Source of the DNA: Bacillota bacterium | GTDB lineage: Bacteria; Bacillota_A; Clostridia; Lachnospirales; Lachnospiraceae | Assembly: GCA_023443925.1 (NCBI GenBank) | Contig: JAEZSL010000149.1 | Location: 1-14,208 of the forward strand | Length of the DNA: 14,208 nucleotides | Reading direction: 5' to 3' | Shown here: positions 1 through 6,630 of the stretch, in pieces | How positions within the stretch are numbered: the stretch's first letter is position 1 | How the letters are laid out: every line of letters starts with the position of its first letter | Notes under the pieces: model-generated | What the model was told of the DNA's origin: nothing | Database searches by the model: none | Seen by the model: only the letters and a program-made list of their open reading frames with translations | Position numbers and translations under genes: made by a program

Positions 1-59
1 GCTACAATCAACCATATTATCGGTAGTAAAGCTAAAATAAAAGCGAAAGTCATATTCAT
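1..59 (-). CDS. Putative L-lactate permease (LctP family), N-terminal fragment
   Basis: Only the first 19 codons are in the window; the gene runs off the left edge. They translate to MNMTFAFILALLPIIWLIV, a hydrophobic first membrane segment with the ALLPI(I/L)WLIV pattern I associate with clostridial LctP lactate permeases, which import lactate or related hydroxy acids with protons. The start at 57-59 is preceded by GGGAG (complement of 66-70) at a 6-base spacing; a second ATG two codons later is also possible. An ATG in another frame behind the AGGAG at about 82 gives a non-hydrophobic peptide and was not chosen. The neighbouring FCD-type GntR regulator and two FadR-type operators upstream match the permease-regulator pairing known for lactate loci. 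The family call rests on very few residues and on context. Confidence 0.55.
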   Translation of the reverse strand, partial: MNMTFAFILALLPIIWLIV

Positions 60-110
60 ATCTGGCTCCCATCTGCCTTCTCCTAGGCATAAATTTTAGT
101 ATTCTTGTTC

Positions 111-124
111 AAATCACGTGATTT
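111..124. repeat. 14-bp perfect palindrome in the permease leader
   Basis: AAATCACGTGATTT is a perfect palindrome lying 2 bases from the operator at 127-141 and about 50 bases upstream of the permease start. It may be a separate binding site or extend the operator region. No protein is assigned. Confidence 0.5.
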
Positions 125-126
125 TT

Positions 127-141
127 ATTGGTAGTACCAAT
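127..141. promoter_or_regulatory. FadR/LldR-type operator 1
   Basis: ATTGGTAGTACCAAT is a perfect dyad (7-base arms around one central base) and fits the TNGTNNNACNA consensus of FadR-subfamily GntR regulators. It lies about 70 bases upstream of the permease start, where a bound regulator could block transcription into it. The adjacent FCD-type regulator is the obvious ligand by inference. Confidence 0.7.
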
Positions 142-150
142 TTTTAGCGC

Positions 151-409
151 AAAAAAATAAGGGGTTGCCACAAAACGGGACGTTTTATCTACTTGCTGCG
201 AAAGATACCTTGGTTGTCTTTTTATCATAAACCGGGTTACGTAACCATTCCTTCCCATAACATGCGCTGTTCTTTCTGTTATGTATCCGACTGTCCGCTT
301 GGACCGACGGGATTGAATCGTTACTTAATTCTGACAAGCAGTTAAGACAGAGAGTTTTGTAGCACCCCTGTTCCACCAATCAAGCTTTAATTGGTAGGAC
401 CACTTTTGT
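151..409 (-). ncRNA. Candidate structured RNA or long 5' leader, family unknown
   Basis: A perfect consensus promoter at 416-444 would start transcription near 409. Read on the minus strand, GGGGTGCTAC (359-368) can pair with GTGGCAACCCC (161-171) as a 10-bp helix with one bulge and one G-U pair, closing about 190 bases. This is followed at once by TTATTTTTTT (151-160). Inside are CATAACA/TGTTATG (256-262 with 277-283), GTCC/GGAC (293-296 with 301-304, tetraloop), a CTTAA/TTAAG stem with an inner CTG/CAG step (324-346), AAAACG/CGTTTT (172-177 with 181-186) and a 12-bp palindrome (235-246). Closure by the 5' and 3' ends plus a T tract suggests a stand-alone RNA. It could instead be the regulated leader of the permease. 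I do not recognise it as tmRNA, 6S RNA, SRP RNA, RNase P RNA or a T-box; raiA-like RNA is an untested alternative. Confidence 0.45.
390..404. promoter_or_regulatory. FadR/LldR-type operator 2
   Basis: ATTGGTAGGACCACT contains TGGT-AGG-ACCA, the TNGTNNNACNA pattern, with the same left half as operator 1. It covers about +5 to +20 of the consensus promoter at 416-444, where a bound repressor would block initiation or early elongation. A further half-matching site lies at 371-381. The centres of operators 1 and 2 are 263 bp apart, which would allow looping. Confidence 0.65.
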
Positions 410-415
410 AATTTA

Positions 416-444
416 ATTATACTTTCCTTTTTTATTCATGTCAA
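416..444 (-). promoter_or_regulatory. Perfect consensus sigma-A promoter
   Basis: On the minus strand, TTGACA (439-444) and TATAAT (416-421) are separated by exactly 17 bases, so both hexamers match the consensus fully. Transcription would start near 409 and run through the candidate RNA toward the permease. Operator 2 lies just after the start. Confidence 0.85.
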
Positions 445-480
445 CGAACGTCATTTTTTTCACAAATGATTTGTTTGTTT

Positions 481-1206
481 TTACTTCAATCCATTTAATT
501 TTATTAATTTTGCCTCATTTAAGCGTAATTTTTCGTCAATTATACCAAAATGTTTGTTAATTGCTTCATAAGCCAGGTTCTTATCTCTGTTGATCAGACT
601 CTGAATCATTTCTGTATGGGCTTGCTGCAGAACCAGCTTACTGTCGGGCGAACTCAGAATTTCTCTCCTCAAATCCACAATGAACTGATCAATTAATTCG
701 GACAGTGCCTGCAGAATGTCAATAATTAACGTATTGTTAGAGGCTTTGGCTATATTGTAATGGAGCTTTTTATCCAGAATCACGTTATTTTCTTCGGTTT
801 CGCTTTCCAGTATACCGTTTATTTCAACCAGCTTATCTACTTCCTTGTCGGAAATATTGTCAATAGCCAGGAGCAAAGCCTGCATCTCCAGACCCCTTCT
901 TAACTGAGAGATCTGATTATAATCAATCTGATTTAAGAGAAACATAATTGACATTGATTCAACCAGGTTGTTTTCAAAATTGCCGGTAAGATAATTACCG
1001 GCGCCCTGATGGCTGGAAATAATGCCCATAATATCCAGTGTCCGGATTGCTTCCCGGACGGAGTTGCGGCTGACACCCAAGGTCAGGGACAGCTCCCTTT
1101 CCGCCGGCAGTTTTCCCCCCATACACAAGTTGCCTTCCCGGATCTGGCTTTTGATATAATCAATTACCGTAATATAAGATTTTTTATGTAACTCTTTATC
1201 TTTCAT
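481..1206 (-). CDS. GntR-family regulator, FadR subfamily (FCD domain), LldR-like
   Basis: This 241-residue transcription factor probably senses a small carboxylate and represses the neighbouring permease unit. Residues about 10-75 form the GntR winged helix, including the LPAERELS...GVSRNSVREAIRTL signature and the wing SSHQGAGNYL. Residues about 90-235 form the all-helical FCD effector domain. Asp145, His149, His197 and His219 are spaced as the domain's metal-binding Asp and three His, so the ligand pocket looks intact. Length is normal for the family. The start is supported by AGGAG (complement of 1214-1218) at a 7-base spacing. The gene lies directly upstream of the lactate-permease-like gene on the same strand, with two FadR-type operators between. 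An LldR-like, lactate-responsive role is inferred from context; a glycolate- or pyruvate-responsive relative is possible. Confidence 0.9.
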   Translation of the reverse strand: MKDKELHKKSYITVIDYIKSQIREGNLCMGGKLPAERELSLTLGVSRNSVREAIRTLDIMGIISSHQGAGNYLTGNFENNLVESMSIMFLLNQIDYNQISQLRRGLEMQALLLAIDNISDKEVDKLVEINGILESETEENNVILDKKLHYNIAKASNNTLIIDILQALSELIDQFIVDLRREILSSPDSKLVLQQAHTEMIQSLINRDKNLAYEAINKHFGIIDEKLRLNEAKLIKLNGLK

Positions 1207-1236
1207 GGTTTCACTCCTCGCATTATTCTATCTCTT

Positions 1237-1265
1237 ATTGTAATAGCCGCTACCGTAAAATGCAA
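1237..1265 (-). promoter_or_regulatory. Promoter of the GntR regulator
   Basis: On the minus strand, TTGCAT (1260-1265) and TACAAT (1237-1242) are spaced by 17 bases. Transcription would start about 25 bases upstream of the regulator's start codon. No clear FadR-type operator overlaps it. Confidence 0.65.
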
Positions 1266-1476
1266 ACATAATCTGCGAAAACACGCATAAACAGCGGTTT
1301 TTATAATATTTTTATGCTTATTTTGTAAGGTTTGGATGAATGTACCGGATTGTCTAAGGTAGCACCAGCAGATATCAGTAATTTAACAGTCAAATAAACG
1401 GGTAAGGTATAGAAATGAACTCATACATCTGTCTGGACATTTACCGGACTATATATTAGAATAAAGTAAAACCGTT

Positions 1477-1505
1477 TTGCACCGGGTTTATACTAACAAT
1501 ATAAT
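1477..1505 (+). promoter_or_regulatory. Promoter of the Gfo/Idh/MocA oxidoreductase
   Basis: TTGCAC (1477-1482) and a perfect TATAAT (1500-1505) are spaced by 17 bases. The start of transcription near 1512 leaves a leader of about 22 bases. It also rules out the upstream in-frame ATG at 1477, which lies inside the -35 element. Confidence 0.75.
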
Positions 1506-1533
1506 ACATAAGACAGTAAAGGAAGGATTATTT

Positions 1534-2499
1534 ATGAAGCAGATTAACTGGGGTGTTTTAGGAACAGCCGGTATTGCAAAAGACTTTGTAATACCGGCAA
1601 TAATAAAATCAGGCAACGGCAGATTATATGGTATCGCCGGACGCAGCAAGGATAAAACGGATGATTATTTATCCGCTTTTGGTTTTGAGAAAGCTTATTA
1701 CAGTTATGACGAAATGCTGGAAGATGAAGCGATTGACGCGGTTTATATTCCGCTGCCTAATCATCTTCATAAAGAATGGGTATTAAAAGCTGCTGCCAGA
1801 AATAAGCATATTCTGTGTGAAAAGCCTTTGTCCGGTACCGAAGAGGATGTAAAGGAAATGATACAGGCTTGCGAGGCTGCAGGCATATATTTTATGGAGG
1901 CTTTTGCCTATCTGCACAGCCCGCTTTTAAAGTCCGTCAAAGAAGCCCTGGATTCCGGAGTTATCGGTAAACCGGGATTTATTGAAACCACTTTCTTAAC
2001 TCCTGCTCCTAAGGAAGGCAATATCCGGCTAAGAAGGGACACACTTGGCGGCAGTCTTTATGACCTGGGCTGTTATAATGTCAGCTTGATTCTTCATCTG
2101 CTGGGGGAAGAACCTTCTGAAGTGAAAGCACTGGCAGAATTTACAGAGGATAACATCGATTATTTTACAGCTGCTTACTTTAAATTTCCCGGCGGCTGCA
2201 GAGCTTCCGTTATAACCGGTATGTGCGGCGTCCAAAGAGGTGACCGATATTTTATATACGGCTCTGACGGTATGATCGAAGCTCCAATTCCTTTTAATTC
2301 CAACGGTTCCTTATCGTATTATATCCATAACAGCGACGGAAGAAGGGAAGTTACCGTGGAGGTACCAGATAACTATATGCTGGAAATCGAACAGCTTGGC
2401 AGATGCATACTGGATAAAGAAGAACCTTATGTCAGCCATGAATTTTCACTTAAAAATGCACGGGCTATGGATAAAATCCTAAAAGCCATCGGTTACTAA
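1534..2499 (+). CDS. Gfo/Idh/MocA-family NAD(P)-dependent oxidoreductase (dihydrodiol dehydrogenase type)
   Basis: This 321-residue cytoplasmic oxidoreductase probably acts on a sugar or polyol. The N-terminal Rossmann fold begins WGVLGTAGIAKDF (residues 6-18, dinucleotide loop). The family EKP motif is at 96-98 (ILCEKPLS), with Lys97 the expected catalytic or cofactor-contacting lysine. The C-terminal alpha/beta domain carries GGSLYDLGCYN (172-182): Asp177 and Tyr181 stand where sugar-acting members usually have a DxGxH motif, a Tyr variant I associate with dimeric dihydrodiol dehydrogenase-like members. The start at 1534 is chosen because GGAAGGA (about 1521-1527) precedes it and the promoter overlaps the longer frame. 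The gene is transcribed alone and converges with the MATE gene. The substrate cannot be told from sequence. Confidence 0.88.
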   Translation: MKQINWGVLGTAGIAKDFVIPAIIKSGNGRLYGIAGRSKDKTDDYLSAFGFEKAYYSYDEMLEDEAIDAVYIPLPNHLHKEWVLKAAARNKHILCEKPLSGTEEDVKEMIQACEAAGIYFMEAFAYLHSPLLKSVKEALDSGVIGKPGFIETTFLTPAPKEGNIRLRRDTLGGSLYDLGCYNVSLILHLLGEEPSEVKALAEFTEDNIDYFTAAYFKFPGGCRASVITGMCGVQRGDRYFIYGSDGMIEAPIPFNSNGSLSYYIHNSDGRREVTVEVPDNYMLEIEQLGRCILDKEEPYVSHEFSLKNARAMDKILKAIGY

Positions 2500-2535
2500 A
2501 CATTTTAATAACTGAATTAAATAGCTGGATATAAA

Positions 2536-2579
2536 AAGGGATGTTCCGGATTCAATTACCGGATACATCCCTTAATTTT
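2536..2579. terminator. Bidirectional intrinsic terminator
   Basis: AAGGGATGT-TCCGG (2536-2549) pairs with CCGGA-t-ACATCCCTT (2559-2573): 14 bp with one bulged base and a 9-base loop. It is followed by TTAATTTT on the plus strand and by TTTTT on the minus strand. It sits between converging genes and serves both the oxidoreductase and the MATE exporter. Confidence 0.9.
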
Positions 2580-2637
2580 CAGTAGTTTCAGATTAGTTTA
2601 TTAAATCAACCGACCGTTCAGACAGACAGAACTTATG

Positions 2638-3999
2638 TTAAATTTGCTGGTATATGGAGTGCTTTCTGGTATAAATGAAATAGTAAATAATAAACAATAC
2701 CGATGTTGTGGACCAGGCTAACGGATAACTGAAAATAACGGTACGAATATCCGGCCAGATGGGAACTACTACGAATATCCAGAGTACACGCAATACACAT
2801 ACCCCTAAACAGGTAAGTATCATTGGGATAAGGGAATCTCCCATGCCCCTTAGAGATCCGGAGAAGATTTCAATGGATACGTAGGTAAAGTAGGTGGGAA
2901 CAAGAAAACGCATTACTTCCAGCCCTTTACTAATAACCTGTTCATCATCGGAGAATAACCGGTATATAGCAGTTCCGCCGAAAGTAAGAAAGATACTCAG
3001 GCTAATAGCTGCCGACATAGCCATAATGAAACAAACCCGGATTCCCTTTTTTACTCTGTCATATTTTTGGGCACCGAAATTCTGTCCCACAAAAGTGGTT
3101 ACCGCTATTCCAAAGGAACCCATAATCATCCAGAAAATCCCGTCTATCTTACCATAGGCCGCCCAGGCCGCTATGGTATCAGTTCCGAACTGATTCATAT
3201 TGGATTGGATAAGTACATTGGACAGGGAGTACATAAGAGACTGGAAACCAGCCGGAATACCGATATGTACGATCCTGTTAAACATTATTTTATGAAAACG
3301 TATTTTCTTTAGATGCAATTTATAACATTCTTCCGTGCGCATCAAAGTCAGACATACCAAAACTGCGCTGAAGATCTGGGATATTACCGTAGCAATACCA
3401 GCTCCTGCCACACCCCATTTAAACCCTACGACAAATAAAAAATCGAGAATAATATTTAAAACACAACTGGCAATTAAAAAATATAATGGCCGTCTGGAAT
3501 CCCCTACTGCCCTTAAAATACCGGCACCAATATTATAAACCAGGTTTGCTGTCATACCTCCAAAAATAATCCGGATAAAAGTCAGGGAATATGGCATAAT
3601 GTCATCGGGAGTACCCATTGCTTTAAGTGCGGCTGGCGCACCGATTATACCGGCTGCCGTTATGACTGCTCCTCCGATTAAAGCCAGCATGATAGCGGAA
3701 TGCACGGCCTTACTTACATTTTCTTCCTGCCTGGCGCCGTAATATTGTGAAATCGTAACGGTAGCACCTGCAGAAACACCGATAAAACATCCGACAAACA
3801 CATTAATGAGTGCACCGGTGGTACCTCCTACCGCCGATAATGCTTCCTTACTTACAAATCTTCCTACAACAATTGCGTCAGCAGTATTGTATAACTGCTG
3901 AAAAAAAGATCCGAACAGCAATGGAAAGAAAAATATGAGCAGCTGCTTCCAAATGACTCCTTCTGTTATACTATTACCAAATGACTGTTTCTGCTTCAT
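2638..3999 (-). CDS. MATE-family multidrug/cation antiporter
   Basis: This 453-residue inner-membrane exporter belongs to the MATE family, which expels drugs or metabolites in exchange for Na+ or H+. The protein is hydrophobic throughout, with about 12 membrane segments in two homologous halves. Both halves carry the same internal-repeat signature: LRAVGDSRRPLY near residue 163 and LRGMGDSLIPM near residue 388. The N-terminal PLLFGSFFQQLYNTADAIVVGRF and the mid-protein TFVGQNFGA segment are typical of the family. Length is normal and no disruption is visible. The start is supported by AAAGGAG about 7 bases upstream and a clear promoter at 4043-4071. It is a single-gene unit, so neither transport partner nor substrate is implied by context. 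Confidence 0.92.
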   Translation of the reverse strand: MKQKQSFGNSITEGVIWKQLLIFFFPLLFGSFFQQLYNTADAIVVGRFVSKEALSAVGGTTGALINVFVGCFIGVSAGATVTISQYYGARQEENVSKAVHSAIMLALIGGAVITAAGIIGAPAALKAMGTPDDIMPYSLTFIRIIFGGMTANLVYNIGAGILRAVGDSRRPLYFLIASCVLNIILDFLFVVGFKWGVAGAGIATVISQIFSAVLVCLTLMRTEECYKLHLKKIRFHKIMFNRIVHIGIPAGFQSLMYSLSNVLIQSNMNQFGTDTIAAWAAYGKIDGIFWMIMGSFGIAVTTFVGQNFGAQKYDRVKKGIRVCFIMAMSAAISLSIFLTFGGTAIYRLFSDDEQVISKGLEVMRFLVPTYFTYVSIEIFSGSLRGMGDSLIPMILTCLGVCVLRVLWIFVVVPIWPDIRTVIFSYPLAWSTTSVLFIIYYFIYTRKHSIYQQI

Positions 4000-4042
4000 A
4001 CTTAGCTCCTTTGCTTATGCTGTTACTTAACACCAAGAATAA

Positions 4043-4071
4043 ATTATAACCGATTATCCTGCCAGATTCAA
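4043..4071 (-). promoter_or_regulatory. Promoter of the MATE exporter
   Basis: On the minus strand, TTGAAT (4066-4071) and a perfect TATAAT (4043-4048) are spaced by 17 bases. This gives a leader of about 35 bases before the MATE start codon. No dyad operator is evident. Confidence 0.75.
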
Positions 4072-4189
4072 TTTTAATTTTATTGTTTTTACGAAAGCTT
4101 TACCACCGCTTCCCAACTTATTTAAACGGATTCATAATTTCCGGTTCTATGGTAATACTAATGCTGATAACGACTGGAAAGGACAACCT

Positions 4190-4345
4190 ATGGATAATAA
4201 TAAGAACAGAATGAAAGACAGGGATAAAAGCAATCCTGAATTACGCAAGATGAAACCAAAAGAAAATGCGGACAAAGGCATAGAAAACGGTCAGATCATC
4301 GGTACCCATGATGGGAAGCATGAGAAAAGAAGGACGGAAAAATAG
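4190..4345 (+). CDS. Small, highly charged hypothetical protein (51 residues)
   Basis: An ATG at 4190, preceded by AAAGGA at a 6-8 base spacing, opens a 51-codon frame ending at TAG 4343-4345. The product is rich in Lys, Arg, Asp, Glu and Asn (start MDNNKNRMKDRDKSNPELRK), has no hydrophobic segment, no Cys and no Trp, and should be disordered and basic. I do not recognise a family. Its composition recalls small spore or nucleic-acid-associated proteins of Firmicutes, but that is only a resemblance. No convincing sigma-A promoter was seen upstream. A 14-bp inverted repeat at 4414-4453 lies about 70 bases downstream and could end its transcript. The evidence is the ribosome site, the composition and the otherwise empty surroundings. 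Confidence 0.5.
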   Translation: MDNNKNRMKDRDKSNPELRKMKPKENADKGIENGQIIGTHDGKHEKRRTEK

Positions 4346-4413
4346 TATACTTATACCATCTCCCTCACTTTATGTCAAAGTATTTTCATTACATCTTTGC
4401 AGGCAAATTGCTA

Positions 4414-4453
4414 TTCATAAGGTGCTGTATTTACTGTGCCAGCACCTTATGAA
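4414..4453. repeat. 14-bp perfect inverted repeat, possible terminator
   Basis: TTCATAAGGTGCTG (4414-4427) is repeated in inverse as CAGCACCTTATGAA (4440-4453) around a 12-base loop. On the plus strand the next bases are AAACGTATTTTTAAA, so the T run comes about 8 bases late for a classical terminator. It may end the small gene at 4190-4345 or be part of an unannotated RNA. Confidence 0.6.
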
Positions 4454-5129
4454 AACGTATTTTTAAAACCCGGTGATTCTATAGGCCATACCCCTGCTAC
4501 TGTTGTTTCTTCCGTCATGGGTTTGCTATTCTTTCTGCATACATTCCTATTTCAGATTAGTAAACTAAATATACCTTCATTGCATTTTCTAAAACTGCTA
4601 TATTCCGCCGTATTAATACCGTCACAGCTGTTGCGGCAGCTTCTGCTTCTCTCAGTTCTCCATACATTTCCTGTCTGACGGCCGGCTGGATATATTTTCC
4701 CTGTTTTCTGCGGCTGCTTCTGCTCTTATAGCCATTAATCTCCATACCATATCCGTATTCATTCCTTATTTCTGTTTCTTAACTTTCTATTGCTACAGTG
4801 ATTCCATCTATCTATGCGGCTGCGCATCCTGTCTTGTTTGAACAGCCGCCTTGGTTCACACTTTGTCTGCCGACTTACTTCCTCCTTCTTCCTGCTGTCC
4901 ACTACAGGTTTCATCCTGCAGAATGCATATTCTGGCATTCGGAATTTCAAAAAAAGCTGCGGAATGAATTAAGCTGTCTTTTCACACCGATTGGAAGTGT
5001 TTTACGTATAGAATTACCTCAGTCGTTATACTATAATGACTCTTGCAGTTAATACGAAACGCGGTTATCCCGGTTAACGGATAATTACCGCTATATATAG
5101 AACCATAGTTATACAACAGGGAGAAAAAG
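4454..5129. other. Gene-poor stretch; no gene I can support
   Basis: No open frame here has both a ribosome site and a recognisable protein. The minus strand at about 4550-4960 is purine-rich, with AGAAGCAG-like runs and two consecutive short frames (4557-4745 and 4759-4950). It could be the remains of a minus-strand gene, but no family was recognised. Weak dyads occur at 5021-5041 (around a TATAAT at 5032-5037) and 5061-5091. Confidence 0.4.
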
Positions 5130-5214
5130 TTGAAAAAATATTATTTTCAATTTCTAAAAGTTTTGTACTGATATGACCCAGGTACAAATTTTGAGATGTG
5201 TAGATGACAATCTC
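5130..5214 (+). promoter_or_regulatory. Hairpin-rich 5' leader of the surface-protein operon
   Basis: Three stem-loops follow one another just upstream of the operon: TTGAAAA/TTTTCAA (5130-5150, 7-base loop), TTTGTAC/GTACAAA (5162-5168 with 5182-5188) and GAGAT/ATCTC (5193-5197 with 5210-5214). The last ends 5 bases before the AAAGGAG ribosome site. The arrangement suggests RNA-level control. No known riboswitch signature was recognised and the promoter is not clear. Confidence 0.4.
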
Positions 5215-5229
5215 GTGAAAGGAGTAAAA

Positions 5230-6630
5230 ATGAAAAAAGCAGGGGTTTTTTTAATTATCGCAGTAATGCTGATTACTATGTTTCCTCAATCCGCATCGGC
5301 GGCAAAAACAACCGATTTTACGAAAGAATTAAAGCAATATTTAATGGAAGTCAGTACAGAGAGGGGTTATGAGGTAACAAAGGAGGATATTGAAGCAGTC
5401 CTCTCCTCCTATTCCGACAGTCTGAATAATTATAAAACTATAAAAGATTTAAAAGAGTTTCTGGGCGAAGTGATTAAAGCGGATTATAGTAACTTAACCT
5501 ATGTCTATGAGACATATGAACTGGACCAGGATTCACTTAATTTGCTGCTGCAGGATAACGGTGAGGAACTGACAGATTATATCTATCTGAATGACCTGAT
5601 ATTTGCAGTGTATTTTTACCAGGACAGTAAACCGGTGGTGAAAGATCCTGATTTTGACCAAAAGCTGGATGAGTATCTAACCCAGGTTAGTCAGGTAAGA
5701 GGCTTTGAAGTCACAAAGGACAGACTTGAAGCAACTTTAATGAATTATGATTCTACTCTGGAAGACTTTGGTACTGTGGATGAAATAAACGAATATCTGG
5801 GTGAAGTTATCAAAGCCGATTTAAGCAGTCTGGATTACTTTAAAAAAACCTATAACCTTGATTTGGACGCACTATTTCAAGTCCTTGGCGAAAACGGCAA
5901 GAGTATAGACGATTACGTATATATTGACGATCTGGAACAGTTTATATGGGCAAATTATGACGGAGAACTGCCGGATTTTGAGGACATCCTGGGTGATTTG
6001 GAAGAAATATTTAACCAAATCGGACTTACCGACAAAGAAATTCAGAATCTTATAAACTATTTCTCCTCTATGGAAGAATATTACTCCGATCCTGCTTTGG
6101 AAAATCAAATATTAGCTATCAGCAATCGTTTTATGGCCTTATTTGAAACAATAACTCCTGGGGAGGACCTACTAACCAACAAACAGATAAAGGATTTGAC
6201 CTCTATCTATAAAGATATCCTTTCCCTGCTCAAACTGGATGCTGTTTTAAAAGTTGATACAAATGGTTCCAAGACACAAGTATCTATGGAAGAACTGCTG
6301 ACTGCACTTAATAAACAGGAACTTAAAGGCAGTCTCATCATCGAATTATACGGAGACGGAAAGCTTTTAGCTGATATGGTTATAGACAGTGATATGTTTG
6401 GTCCTGTGGGAGAAGTTATTGAAGATACTGCAGGAGAAGTCACCGGCAAAACCCCTGATACTCCTAAATCAACGGGGAAGGAGATTAAAACCGTAAAAGG
6501 TGGTAAACTTCCCAAAACTGCATCCTCCAACCTTCCTAAAGCAATATTAGGACTTATAATAACCGGTGCCGGTTTTGCATTATACCGCAAAGGAAGAATC
6601 AGCAGACATGAATCAAAAAATGAAGCGTAA
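5230..6630 (+). CDS. Acidic LPXTA-anchored surface protein (processed acidic surface protein type)
   Basis: This 466-residue secreted protein should be covalently anchored by a sortase. Residues 1-24 are a signal peptide (MKKAGVFLII..., cleavage after ASA). Two tandem repeats of about 100 residues follow, 30-131 and 142-241; they share GYEVTK/GFEVTK, (F/Y)LGEVIKAD and an IYLNDL/VYIDDL end. An acidic helical middle section (about 245-400) and a Thr/Pro/Gly spacer (400-425) lead to the sorting signal: LPKTA at 427-431, a hydrophobic segment (438-452) and a basic tail RKGRISRH. The architecture fits the processed acidic surface protein family, which is paired with class D sortases. The start at 5230, not 5173, is chosen because AAAGGAG is 5 bases upstream and the signal peptide begins there. 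It overlaps the sortase gene by 23 bases, indicating translational coupling. The function of the repeats is unknown. Confidence 0.88.
   Translation: MKKAGVFLIIAVMLITMFPQSASAAKTTDFTKELKQYLMEVSTERGYEVTKEDIEAVLSSYSDSLNNYKTIKDLKEFLGEVIKADYSNLTYVYETYELDQDSLNLLLQDNGEELTDYIYLNDLIFAVYFYQDSKPVVKDPDFDQKLDEYLTQVSQVRGFEVTKDRLEATLMNYDSTLEDFGTVDEINEYLGEVIKADLSSLDYFKKTYNLDLDALFQVLGENGKSIDDYVYIDDLEQFIWANYDGELPDFEDILGDLEEIFNQIGLTDKEIQNLINYFSSMEEYYSDPALENQILAISNRFMALFETITPGEDLLTNKQIKDLTSIYKDILSLLKLDAVLKVDTNGSKTQVSMEELLTALNKQELKGSLIIELYGDGKLLADMVIDSDMFGPVGEVIEDTAGEVTGKTPDTPKSTGKEIKTVKGGKLPKTASSNLPKAILGLIITGAGFALYRKGRISRHESKNEA

Noticed and set aside
185..379. 64-codon minus-strand open frame with Cys-containing product
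   Set aside because: It starts at TTG with no ribosome site and matches no family I know, and it is covered by paired RNA-like segments. It is better explained as a chance frame in a structured RNA or leader.
1358..1366. GGTAGCACC as a third FadR-type operator near the oxidoreductase
   Set aside because: Only the inner GGT-NNN-ACC matches; the outer T is missing on one side and it lies over 100 bases from the promoter. A chance match is likely.
4436..4678. Plus-strand 80-codon frame with hydrophobic residues
   Set aside because: It begins inside the loop of the inverted repeat, has no ribosome site and shows no family resemblance.
4798..5052. Plus-strand 84-codon frame
   Set aside because: There is no ribosome site, the composition (many Cys, His, Pro, Phe) is typical of antisense reading, and it overlaps promoter-like and dyad DNA.
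5130..5171. 13-codon leader peptide from TTG behind GGGAGA
   Set aside because: It uses a weak start codon, covers the first stem-loop of the leader and has no diagnostic run of regulatory codons. Kept only as a remote possibility.
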